Part shown: piece after piece, positions 1 to 7,080 of the stretch
Numbering within the stretch: position 1 is the first letter of the stretch
Layout of the letters: each line of letters starts with the position of its first letter
Origin: Akkermansiaceae bacterium
GTDB taxonomy: Bacteria; Verrucomicrobiota; Verrucomicrobiia; Verrucomicrobiales; Akkermansiaceae
Assembly (NCBI GenBank): GCA_023300205.1
Contig: JALZVD010000115.1
Location: forward strand, 1 to 11,192
Reading direction: 5' to 3'
Length of the DNA: 11,192 nt
The notes under the pieces: model-generated
What the model was told of the DNA's origin: nothing
Databases searched by the model: none
Seen by the model: the letters and a program-made list of their open reading frames with translations, nothing else
Made by a program: the position numbers and the translations under genes

Positions 1-1413
1 ATAGAAGATGAAACAGATGGTGGAGAAGATATCAGAATGAGATACAGATATCTAGACATTCGAAGAAATCCAGTAAAAAACAGCCTTATTTTTAGACATA
101 AAGTTGCAATGGAAGTTCGAAAATACCTTTCTGACCAAGACTTTATCGAAGTAGAGACGCCTTACCTTATTAAGTCTACCCCTGAGGGAGCCAGAGATTT
201 TGTAGTTCCTTCTCGAATGAATGAAGGACAGTTTTATGCCTTGCCACAATCACCACAAACATTTAAGCAATTGCTTATGGTGGGGGGCATGGATAAGTAC
301 TTTCAGATTGTAAAATGTTTTAGAGACGAGGACTTACGTGCAGATCGCCAACCAGAGTTTACACAAATAGACTGTGAAATGGCTTTTGTAGAACAAGAGG
401 ATATTCTAAATATCTTTGAGGGTCTTACTAGACATTTACTTAAAGAAGTAAATGGCGTTGATATAGGAGAGTTCCCTCGTATGCAGTATGACGATGCCAT
501 GCGTTTGTATGGAAATGACAAGCCAGATATTAGGTTTGGAATGCAGTTTGGTGAGCTTAATGCAGTGGCACAACATAAAGGATTTAATGTGTTTAATACT
601 GCAGAACTCGTTGTAGGAATTGCGGTACCTGGAGGCAATAGCTTTACGCGAAAAGAAATAGACAAACTTATAGACTGGGTAAAGCGCCCTCAGGTTGGTG
701 CTTTAGGGATGGTTTATTGTCGTGTAAATAATGATGGCAGTTATAAATCGTCTGTAGACAAATTTTATAACCAAGAAGATCTAGCTAAATGGGCAGAAAC
801 TACAGGAGCATCAAAAGGGGATTTAATATGTATTCTCTCTGGTGAAACTAGTAAAGTACGAGTACAATTAAGTGCACTGCGTATGGAGCTTGCAGAAATA
901 CTAGGGCTACGTAAACCAGATGAATTTGCTCCATTATGGGTTGTAGATTTCCCATTATTAGAACTGGATGAAGAAACAGGACACTATCATGCCATGCACC
1001 ATCCGTTTACATCACCTAAACCTGGGCAAATAGAGCTATTAGACACTAAACCAGGTCAAGTAAAAGCAAATGCATACGACCTTGTCCTTAACGGTAACGA
1101 AATAGGAGGAGGCTCAATTCGTATTCATGATAAAAAAACGCAAGCCATTATGCTTAAGCATTTAGGGTTTTCTGATGAAGAAGCTAAGGCTCAATTTGGT
1201 TTCTTAATGGATGCTTTTGAGTATGGTGCACCACCACACGGAGGTTTAGCTTTTGGATTAGATAGATTAGTAGCTATTTTAGGAGGGCAAGAAACGATAC
1301 GCGATTTTATAGCATTCCCTAAAAACAATAGTGGCCGCGATGTAATGATAGATGCACCATCCCCTATTAATAAAGAACAATTGGTAGAGTTAAACCTTAC
1401 GTTACGTGCATAA
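1..1413 (+). CDS. aspS: Aspartyl-tRNA synthetase, bacterial type (5' end outside window)
   Basis: This cytoplasmic class II enzyme charges tRNA-Asp with aspartate. The reading frame is open from base 1 and the first visible residues already lie in the hinge before the catalytic core (RYRYLDIRR at 40-66), so the true start is upstream. About 120 residues, the OB-fold anticodon-binding domain, are missing because of the window edge. Class II motif 2 ([16 protein letters not shown]) begins at 319. The inserted GAD domain typical of bacterial AspRS spans roughly 580-920. Motif 3 (GLAFGLDRL) is at 1243-1269. The family is usually about 580-590 residues, and 470 sense codons are visible here. The ATG at 37 is internal and should not be taken as the start. 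The stop overlaps the start of the next gene by 8 nt, which suggests co-transcription. No frameshift or missing catalytic motif was seen. Confidence 0.97.
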   Translation: MEDETDGGEDIRMRYRYLDIRRNPVKNSLIFRHKVAMEVRKYLSDQDFIEVETPYLIKSTPEGARDFVVPSRMNEGQFYALPQSPQTFKQLLMVGGMDKYFQIVKCFRDEDLRADRQPEFTQIDCEMAFVEQEDILNIFEGLTRHLLKEVNGVDIGEFPRMQYDDAMRLYGNDKPDIRFGMQFGELNAVAQHKGFNVFNTAELVVGIAVPGGNSFTRKEIDKLIDWVKRPQVGALGMVYCRVNNDGSYKSSVDKFYNQEDLAKWAETTGASKGDLICILSGETSKVRVQLSALRMELAEILGLRKPDEFAPLWVVDFPLLELDEETGHYHAMHHPFTSPKPGQIELLDTKPGQVKANAYDLVLNGNEIGGGSIRIHDKKTQAIMLKHLGFSDEEAKAQFGFLMDAFEYGAPPHGGLAFGLDRLVAILGGQETIRDFIAFPKNNSGRDVMIDAPSPINKEQLVELNLTLRA

Positions 1414-1675
1414 ATCAAGACGACTTATTATTATTATACTCTTTTTTACCCTTGTAGTATTAATGGCACGAGGGTTCTATATGCTAGCTAATGGAGACAC
1501 TTCTTTAGGGCATAAATGTATAGGGATTTCTGTTGCCGGAGGCTTTTTTGTCTTAATGCCTACTTTTATCTATCATAGATGGAAAGACCGCAAAGTGGCA
1601 GATTATATGCTTACAGATGAAGCACTTAAACGCATGAAAGCCTATAATGAGTCAAAAAACACTGAAAAACAGTAA
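1406..1675 (+). CDS. Small two-helix membrane protein, function unknown
   Basis: This is an 89-residue protein I cannot assign to a named family. It has two hydrophobic stretches, about residues 7-28 and 38-57, joined by a short Gly-containing loop. The N-terminus is basic (HKSRR), and a charged tail follows the second helix (RWKDRK, then an acidic/basic helix-like region to the end). The positive-inside rule predicts both ends in the cytoplasm, so a helical hairpin in the inner membrane. The start chosen is a GTG overlapping the last 8 nt of aspS. The first in-frame ATG (1463) would cut the first helix in half. The overlap suggests translational coupling to aspS. That says little about function, since small membrane proteins often ride behind housekeeping genes. 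The existence of the gene is well supported by its helices and clean reading frame; the exact start is less sure. Confidence 0.78.
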   Translation: MHKSRRLIIIILFFTLVVLMARGFYMLANGDTSLGHKCIGISVAGGFFVLMPTFIYHRWKDRKVADYMLTDEALKRMKAYNESKNTEKQ

Positions 1676-1705
1676 GTTTCATTAAATAATTACAGATAAC
1701 AAGGT

Positions 1706-1733
1706 TTTGTTAAGATATAAAGACGTAGCTTTG
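1706..1733 (+). promoter_or_regulatory. Bacteroidota-type promoter for the cold-shock gene
   Basis: A TTTG at 1706-1709 is followed after 16 nt by TAGCTTTG at 1726-1733. The second element matches the Bacteroidota -7 consensus TANNTTTG exactly, and the first matches the -33 TTTG/TTG element. The spacing is about one base shorter than the 17-23 described for Flavobacterium. A start a few bases after 1733 would give a 5' leader of roughly 20-25 nt, rich in A and T, before the ATG at 1761. The call rests on pattern match and position only. Confidence 0.6.
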
Positions 1734-1760
1734 TGCTTTATTAATATTTTATTTTTTATA

Positions 1761-1952
1761 ATGGAAGGAACAGTTAAATTTTTCAATGAGTCAAAAGGTT
1801 ATGGATTTATAACTAACGACGACACAGGTAATGACATTTTTGTACACGTTACAGGTCTTAACGGTGAAACTATCAACGAAGGAGACAAAGTTGAGTACGT
1901 AGAAGAGGAAGGAAGAAAAGGAATGACAGCTGCACAAGTTCGTGTACTGTAA
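1761..1952 (+). CDS. Cold-shock domain protein (CspA family)
   Basis: This is a 63-residue single cold-shock domain, a five-stranded OB-fold that binds single-stranded RNA or DNA and typically acts as an RNA chaperone in the cytoplasm. The two nucleic-acid-binding motifs are present: RNP1-like KGYGFI at residues 12-17 and RNP2-like DIFVHV at 25-30. The opening MEGTVKFFNESKG is the canonical family N-terminus, so the ATG at 1761 is the start rather than the in-frame TTG at 1707. The length is slightly under the usual 65-70 residues, which is normal for flavobacterial members. It has its own promoter candidate just upstream and a strong hairpin terminator downstream, so it is probably a monocistronic unit. 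Whether this copy is cold-induced or constitutive cannot be read from the sequence; the short leader argues against a long CspA-type thermosensing 5' UTR. Confidence 0.95.
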   Translation: MEGTVKFFNESKGYGFITNDDTGNDIFVHVTGLNGETINEGDKVEYVEEEGRKGMTAAQVRVL

Positions 1953-1976
1953 TGATATAGATTTTTTTACGATTAT

Positions 1977-2004
1977 AAAAGCCCACTAATAAGTGGGCTT
2001 TTTT
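1977..2004 (+). terminator. Hairpin terminator after csp, probably bidirectional
   Basis: GCCCACT (1981-1987) pairs with AGTGGGC (1992-1998) around an AATA loop. AAAA at 1977-1980 and TTTT at 1999-2002 extend the stem, and a T run continues to 2004. On the minus strand the same hairpin is followed by four T residues, so it could also stop transcription arriving from the convergent tadA gene. Confidence 0.9.
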
Positions 2005-2020
2005 ATGTTCAATACTTTCT

Positions 2021-2037
2021 ATTACGCTTTCGCGAAA
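2021..2037. repeat. Dispersed palindrome, truncated intergenic copy
   Basis: ATTACGCTTTCGCGAAA is identical over 17 nt to the copy at 8449-8465, but the right arm is cut short and replaced by an A run (2038-2040). It lies between the csp terminator and the 3' end of tadA. The central TTTCGCGAAA palindrome (2028-2037) is intact. Confidence 0.75.
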
Positions 2038-2059
2038 AAACAAAAAACCAAGTATCCTC

Positions 2060-2527
2060 TTAATCAAGCTTACGCTTCTCAATAAAAAAACGTTTTAATA
2101 ATGCCGAAGACTCTTCTGCAAGAACGCCATGCGATATTTTAGTTTTAGGATGTAAAGAGGTCCCCATCTTCACATAACCTCTTGATTCATCTTTAGCACC
2201 AAAAACGATTCGCCCTAACTGACTCCAGTACAAAGCACCAGCACACATCTGGCAAGGCTCTAAAGTAACATACATCGTGCACTTATTAAGGTATTTCCCT
2301 CCTAGATAGCTTGCAGCAGCCGTAATTGCCTGCATCTCTGCATGAGCCGTAACATCGTTAAGTCGCTCTGTTAGGTTATGAGCCCGCGCAATAATTGTAT
2401 TATCTACTACTACAACTGCCCCTACAGGCACCTCGCCTTTTTCATAGGCTGCCTCTGCCTCTGCAAGAGCGCGTTTCATAAAATAAGTATCATCATAAGG
2501 CTCTATCATAGGATCGGGTTTTGACAT
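2060..2527 (-). CDS. tadA: tRNA-specific adenosine deaminase (TadA-type)
   Basis: This is a 155-residue zinc-dependent deaminase of the cytidine deaminase superfamily. It is expected to convert A34 to inosine in the tRNA-Arg(ACG) anticodon so that one tRNA reads several Arg codons. The zinc site is complete: HAE at residues 62-64 supplies the His ligand and the catalytic Glu64, and PCQMC at 91-95 supplies Cys92 and Cys95. The short length and the region after the PCxxC motif (ALYWSQLGRIVFGAKD) fit TadA better than a guanine or cytosine deaminase, although guanine deaminase-like paralogs of the same fold exist. The start shown is the first Met. The Met at 2507-2509 (MIEPYDDTYFMKRA) also resembles family N-termini and would fit better with the -7-like box at 2529-2536. 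The gene is divergent from dxs and convergent with csp. Confidence 0.93.
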   Translation of the reverse strand: MSKPDPMIEPYDDTYFMKRALAEAEAAYEKGEVPVGAVVVVDNTIIARAHNLTERLNDVTAHAEMQAITAAASYLGGKYLNKCTMYVTLEPCQMCAGALYWSQLGRIVFGAKDESRGYVKMGTSLHPKTKISHGVLAEESSALLKRFFIEKRKLD

Positions 2528-2528
2528 T

Positions 2529-2536
2529 CAAAAATA
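2529..2536 (-). promoter_or_regulatory. Possible -7 box for tadA
   Basis: On the minus strand this reads TATTTTTG, matching the TANNTTTG consensus. No TTG is found at the usual distance upstream, so only half of a promoter is seen. A transcript from it would begin close to 2524, on top of the first tadA Met, which would favour translation from the Met at 2507-2509. Confidence 0.35.
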
Positions 2537-2549
2537 CAATATCAAAACG

Positions 2550-2557
2550 TACCTTTG
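2550..2557 (+). promoter_or_regulatory. Possible -7 box for dxs
   Basis: TACCTTTG matches the Bacteroidota TANNTTTG consensus and ends only 4 nt before the dxs ATG. The nearest upstream TTTG is at 2520-2523, 26 nt away, which is longer than the usual 17-23. If used, the transcript would be leaderless or nearly so. This is weak evidence from a short motif. Confidence 0.35.
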
Positions 2558-2561
2558 CCTT

Positions 2562-4328
2562 ATGGCACAAAAGCTATTGGACAACATACAGTTTCCGGAA
2601 GATTATAGGTCCTTCTCACAGGAACAACTCAAGCAACTTGCTCAAGAATTACGCGAGTACATCATAAATATTGTTGCTACAAAAGAGGGGCACCTTGGAT
2701 CTAGCCTTGGAGTCATAGAACTTACCATTGCCTTACATTATGTATACAACACACCAGACGACAAACTCATATGGGACGTAGGGCATCAAGCCTATGGACA
2801 TAAAATACTCACAGGCAGAAAAAATGCGTTTCACACCAATCGCCAGAAAGGAGGTATTAGTGGTTTTCCTAAAATATCAGAAAGTGAGTATGATACTTTT
2901 GGCACTGGACATAGTAGCACTTCTATTTCGGCTGCATTAGGCATGGCATTAGCTTCGCAATTAGATGGATGTACAGAACGCTTGCATATAGCTGTTATTG
3001 GAGATGCGTCAATCGCTAGTGGAATGGCCTTTGAAGGCCTTAATCATGCAGGAGTCACAGATGCTAACCTACTCGTTATATTAAACGACAATGCAATAGG
3101 TATTGACCCTAGTATTGGGGCTTTAAAACAATATCTCACTAATGTAAAAAAAGGAACAACTAAAAAAGACAATATCTTTGAAGCCTTAAATTTTAAGTAT
3201 ACAGGACCTATAGACGGGCATAATATTCAAGAAGTAATTAATGTACTCCAAAAATTAAAATCCCAAAAGGGGCCTAAATTCTTACATCTAATAACTACAA
3301 AGGGTAAAGGACTTCCTTTAGCCGAAAAACACCAAGTAACGTATCATGCTCCTGGTAAGTTTGATTCCATAACTGGGGCTTTAGAAACGAATATAACCAA
3401 GCCTGAGCCTCCTAAGTACCAGGATGTGTTTGGAAAAACTTTAGTAGAACTAGCTACAGCTAATTCAAAAATTATTGGAATTACTCCAGCAATGCCCACT
3501 GGTAGTTCTCTTAAATATATGATGGAAACCTTTCCTGAAAGAGCTTTAGATGTAGGTATTGCAGAACAACACGCAGTAACTCTATCGGCGGGATTAGCTA
3601 CTCAAGGTAAAATCGTTTTTTGCACTATTTATTCTACTTTTTTACAACGAGCCTATGATCAAATCATTCATGACGTAGCATTACAAAATTTACCTGTAGT
3701 TTTTTGTGTTGACCGTGCTGGGCTAGTAGGCCATGATGGGCCAACACATCACGGCAGTTTTGACCTTGCTTATCTTAATTGTGTACCCAATCTTATTATT
3801 TGCGCACCTAGTAATGAGATAGAGTTACGCAATATCATGTACACTGCTCAACTAGGTCTTGACAATCCAATAGCCATTAGATATCCTAGAGGAAGAGGAC
3901 GCATTATTGATTGGAAACAAACTTTTCAAAAAGTCACAATAGGAAAAGGGTTACAAATCAAAAAAGGTGCTCAAGTTGCCATTTTATGCATAGGCACAAT
4001 TATCGAAAATGCAAAAGAAGCTACTAGAAATATTGAGCCAGAAGTGAGTCTATACAACATGCTTTTTCTAAAACCTCTGGATACAGAATTATTAGATTTA
4101 GTCTTTAGCCAATATGAGACTATTATCACGGTAGAAGAGGGTAGTATAAAGGGTGGATTAGGGAGTAGTATTACAGATTATGCTTTCGCGAAAGCATACA
4201 AAGGCGATATAAAATGCTTAGGTATTCCGGATGAATTTATCCCACAAGGAAATACTATTGAACTCCAAACAGACACTAATATATCAGTTAGTGCAATACA
4301 CAAAGCAATTTTAGAGAATCTAACATAA
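2562..4328 (+). CDS. dxs: 1-deoxy-D-xylulose-5-phosphate synthase
   Basis: This cytoplasmic thiamine-diphosphate (ThDP) enzyme condenses pyruvate and glyceraldehyde 3-phosphate to DXP, the entry step of the MEP isoprenoid pathway and a precursor for ThDP and PLP. It has 588 residues. The N-terminal domain has His44 (KEGHLGSSLG), GHSSTSIS near 116-123, and the ThDP/Mg motif GDAS at 147-150 followed by NDN at 175-177. The transketolase-like middle domain has the catalytic Glu335 (AEQHAVT) and DRAGLVGHDGPTHHG at 384-398. A transketolase C-terminal domain follows, from about residue 455. It is shorter than the roughly 620 residues of E. coli Dxs, mostly in the linker after residue 185. GDA replaces the usual GDG, which I believe is common in Flavobacteriaceae. 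The start fits the family N-terminus. The reading frame carries a dispersed palindrome at 4179-4198 that encodes YAFAKAY (residues 540-546). Confidence 0.97.
   Translation: MAQKLLDNIQFPEDYRSFSQEQLKQLAQELREYIINIVATKEGHLGSSLGVIELTIALHYVYNTPDDKLIWDVGHQAYGHKILTGRKNAFHTNRQKGGISGFPKISESEYDTFGTGHSSTSISAALGMALASQLDGCTERLHIAVIGDASIASGMAFEGLNHAGVTDANLLVILNDNAIGIDPSIGALKQYLTNVKKGTTKKDNIFEALNFKYTGPIDGHNIQEVINVLQKLKSQKGPKFLHLITTKGKGLPLAEKHQVTYHAPGKFDSITGALETNITKPEPPKYQDVFGKTLVELATANSKIIGITPAMPTGSSLKYMMETFPERALDVGIAEQHAVTLSAGLATQGKIVFCTIYSTFLQRAYDQIIHDVALQNLPVVFCVDRAGLVGHDGPTHHGSFDLAYLNCVPNLIICAPSNEIELRNIMYTAQLGLDNPIAIRYPRGRGRIIDWKQTFQKVTIGKGLQIKKGAQVAILCIGTIIENAKEATRNIEPEVSLYNMLFLKPLDTELLDLVFSQYETIITVEEGSIKGGLGSSITDYAFAKAYKGDIKCLGIPDEFIPQGNTIELQTDTNISVSAIHKAILENLT
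4179..4198. repeat. Dispersed palindrome inside dxs (20-bp perfect)
   Basis: TATGCTTTCGCGAAAGCATA is a perfect 20-bp palindrome centred between 4188 and 4189, the longest perfect copy in the window. In the dxs frame it reads Ala-Phe-Ala-Lys-Ala with flanking Tyr residues, near the C-terminus of the protein. Confidence 0.85.
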
Positions 4329-4337
4329 TATTAAGCT

Positions 4338-7004
4338 TTATCTAATAATAAGCTTAGTAGTCTCTGAAATCGATTGATTTGCCACCTTAATTAAATAAAC
4401 CCCATTGGCCAAATCACCAGCATTTATATTTAATGTTCCCTCTAGAAACATCTCTTGAGAAAAAACTATACGGCCATTAAGATCTATTATTTGTATTTTT
4501 CCATCTCCCAAGCTTCTATCCATGTTGATAGAAAGTTTTCCGTCTGATGGATTAGGAAAAACAGAAAAACTATTTTTCACAAACTCATCAGCACTTAATG
4601 CGCCAGAATCAAAGCAGGGGCTAGATTCATCTGTTCGTGAAGGTGTATCAAAAGCCTCTATTTGATCTATACGACTATCTGAATTTCCTTGATCTGCACT
4701 TACTCCAAGTCCTCTCGCCGCAAACACTCCCCAAACAGCACAAGTAATCTCTGCCTTATCTTCATCCGTAATCATTGTATTAATATCAATTGCAGCAAGT
4801 ATAGCGTCTCTACCATCTACAAAACCAGGACTACAGGGTTGTAATTTCAATCCATCTGTAACTAATTGCAATGCTATATTATTACCGCCAGTACCATTAT
4901 ATAAATCTGGATCAAATCCGTATCTATCTATTAACATCCAAGTCATATCCCACAACATCGTTGCCCATACTGTTCCAATTCCATGAGGGCTAGAAATAAA
5001 ACCTGTATTGTTTACATCACCATATGTTAAATCGTTTATTCCTAAATCTGTAGTATAAGGCCTTACTCGTATGCCAAAAGAATTAGGCCCTTGCCCCAAA
5101 ATATACGTTCCAACCCCTCTAGGCTGTTCTGCAACATCATCTATAGTCATGGTAAACATTAATCCATAATAGTCTGACCAACCTTCTCCCATCTCCTCTT
5201 CATTAGTTAAGCAAAGTACATTCATCGGGCCACCCGAAAGTCTTCGAGATATACCGTGTCCATATTCATGCACAACAACCCCATTATCCAAACTACCATC
5301 ACGCTGAAAAGGCCCTGTATTCCTAATAGAAACAGCTATAGACTCTCCTCCTTGCAAAGTCGTTATTATAGCCTCTCCAGTCACTCGAGTTATCATAATA
5401 CTAGGTATTGTTACTTGTCCACCTAAAACACCAGGAGGCATAGCAAAAATCGCATTATCGTTACTGTTCACCACAATCGCCCCGATGGCCCCTGCATTTT
5501 CAGCAGCAAGTACTTTAGTCCCGAACTCACAAGCCCCTCTTCTAATAACTGCTATATTACCTACTAATTCTGCTTGGTTAGTTACTGTATCACAAGCATC
5601 AAGATCGTCTTCAGAATCTCCTGAATTATCATCTCTAAGCAGTACTAAATTTCCAGTTAGTGAGACATCTTCACTAAATGACTCTCCAAATGAAGCTAAA
5701 GCTCCTGTATAATTTCCATCTAAAGGTCCCCCAATAATTGTAAGTACCTCCCCAAAAGCATCTGTTGCATTCCATAAAAACATACTCATTCTTGGTCTAA
5801 CACCTTCTGGAGGAGTCGCAAAAACTGCATTATTTAGGGATATCCCATCTTGGGCCTCTGCAGTAACAGAATCTCCTCCTTGCCCTTCTCCACCATAATT
5901 AAACTCTTGGAAATTACCACTCTCTTCATCAAAACCATAGTGATACATCACATCATGTATTACATTATTCCAATAAAAAAGGTTAGTTGTTGCAGCATCT
6001 AACATATTTCTAGGTTCGGTATCCAAGTTAAACTCAGAATTAAAATCTAAGGACTCTCCTCCATCTGGAGAAGTACCAATACCGTTATTTCCATTAAGAT
6101 CGTCTTGAGCATAAACATTATTTCCTCTTGTAATGGTAAACTCTGCTCCAGCAATTCCGTCTGTATCATGCCACCCAAAAGGAGACGCTTCTAAATCATG
6201 AGGATCTACCACAAGAGTACTAGATCCGTGATTAGGGCTCTCTACAGGGATTGGAAACACATTGTATTGACTCCCCACCGAAGCTACTGTTGCAGTCTTA
6301 CTCTTAAACCCAAAAGAAGGAGTTCTTTCTCTGTTTCTAGAATCACTAATAACTCCTTGATTATGATCCCCAAACGTACAACCTACAATCAAGTCATATT
6401 TACTTAAAATCTCTCCGGAGCTCGCATCTACTCGAACACTATACCAGTGTGGTTGATTAATCATATGGATATCTAAATCCCAAGCTAATCTAAACTCATT
6501 ACTACTTGTTAATTCATATACTAATTTTACAGATACATTATCATTAGAAACTCCACCCTTATCAAGAATAACTTCTTGAACAGATATTGTCTCTAATACC
6601 GTAAAATTAGCAATTCCAGCCCCTAAAGCACTAGCCGCAGTTGTAGCCGCTTGAATAGGAGAAAGTGTAGGTGAACCACTTCTAACTCTAGCCTCTATAT
6701 CAAATTGCAAATTATCCCCTAAATATATAAGCTTATCTCCTCTAAAAGCCGCAGTGACATTTGCATTAAAAACCTCAATACCGTTAAATTGTTGAACAGC
6801 GTATACGTGCTCTACTCCGCTTTGCTTTGATGTAGATTGATTATAAATCTTTAAGCTCGCAATATCTTGCTGAGTCAAACCATTAGAAGATTTAGTCTGC
6901 AAAAGATTTTCTTTAAGAAGAGATGTGTAGTCCTGTGCGCTCAGAGAACTCACTACTAATAAAAAAAGTATTACTTTTTGTGAAAAAAAATTCATTTTTA
7001 GCAT
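4338..7004 (-). CDS. Secreted M36 (fungalysin-type) metallopeptidase with PA insert and T9SS tail
   Basis: This 888-residue exported zinc endopeptidase probably degrades extracellular protein. The signal peptide covers residues 4-23 (hydrophobic core, then LSA|Q). A fungalysin/thermolysin-type propeptide occupies about 25-205 (VYAVQQFNGIEVFNANV; WYSVRVDASSGEIL). The catalytic domain begins near 270. A PA-type domain of about 135 residues (about 420-555, GACEFGTKVLAAENAGAIGA) is inserted before the zinc site. The zinc site is HEYGH at 579-583, with the third ligand probably Glu607 in GEGWSDYYG. The C-terminus is a type A T9SS sorting domain from about 811 (FSVFPNP, ending TTKLIIR), so export by the Por machinery is expected, with either release or surface anchoring. 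The first Met is at 7002-7004; the Met at 6993-6995 is an equally good start. Its stop lies 10 bp from that of dxs. It follows dgt on the same strand after 76 bp and is probably a separate unit. Confidence 0.95.
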   Translation of the reverse strand: MLKMNFFSQKVILFLLVVSSLSAQDYTSLLKENLLQTKSSNGLTQQDIASLKIYNQSTSKQSGVEHVYAVQQFNGIEVFNANVTAAFRGDKLIYLGDNLQFDIEARVRSGSPTLSPIQAATTAASALGAGIANFTVLETISVQEVILDKGGVSNDNVSVKLVYELTSSNEFRLAWDLDIHMINQPHWYSVRVDASSGEILSKYDLIVGCTFGDHNQGVISDSRNRERTPSFGFKSKTATVASVGSQYNVFPIPVESPNHGSSTLVVDPHDLEASPFGWHDTDGIAGAEFTITRGNNVYAQDDLNGNNGIGTSPDGGESLDFNSEFNLDTEPRNMLDAATTNLFYWNNVIHDVMYHYGFDEESGNFQEFNYGGEGQGGDSVTAEAQDGISLNNAVFATPPEGVRPRMSMFLWNATDAFGEVLTIIGGPLDGNYTGALASFGESFSEDVSLTGNLVLLRDDNSGDSEDDLDACDTVTNQAELVGNIAVIRRGACEFGTKVLAAENAGAIGAIVVNSNDNAIFAMPPGVLGGQVTIPSIMITRVTGEAIITTLQGGESIAVSIRNTGPFQRDGSLDNGVVVHEYGHGISRRLSGGPMNVLCLTNEEEMGEGWSDYYGLMFTMTIDDVAEQPRGVGTYILGQGPNSFGIRVRPYTTDLGINDLTYGDVNNTGFISSPHGIGTVWATMLWDMTWMLIDRYGFDPDLYNGTGGNNIALQLVTDGLKLQPCSPGFVDGRDAILAAIDINTMITDEDKAEITCAVWGVFAARGLGVSADQGNSDSRIDQIEAFDTPSRTDESSPCFDSGALSADEFVKNSFSVFPNPSDGKLSINMDRSLGDGKIQIIDLNGRIVFSQEMFLEGTLNINAGDLANGVYLIKVANQSISETTKLIIR

Positions 7005-7080
7005 TTTATTTAATGGTCGTAAATATACATCCTTTGAAAACTAGCATTTTTTTCTAAAAAACATTTAACAGATCCTAATT

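Noticed and set aside
37..1413. aspS starting at the ATG at 37
   Set aside because: The frame is open back to base 1 and the ATG lies within the conserved segment before the catalytic core; the gene simply begins outside the window.
1707..1952. Longer cold-shock protein beginning with TTG at 1707
   Set aside because: The extra residues do not resemble the family and overlap the promoter candidate; the canonical N-terminus is at 1761.
4332..4356. TAAGCTT/AAGCTTA inverted repeat at the dxs/peptidase junction as a terminator
   Set aside because: It is an A/T-rich 7-bp stem with an 11-nt loop, has no T run on either side, and overlaps the peptidase coding end. No convincing terminator was found between these convergent genes.
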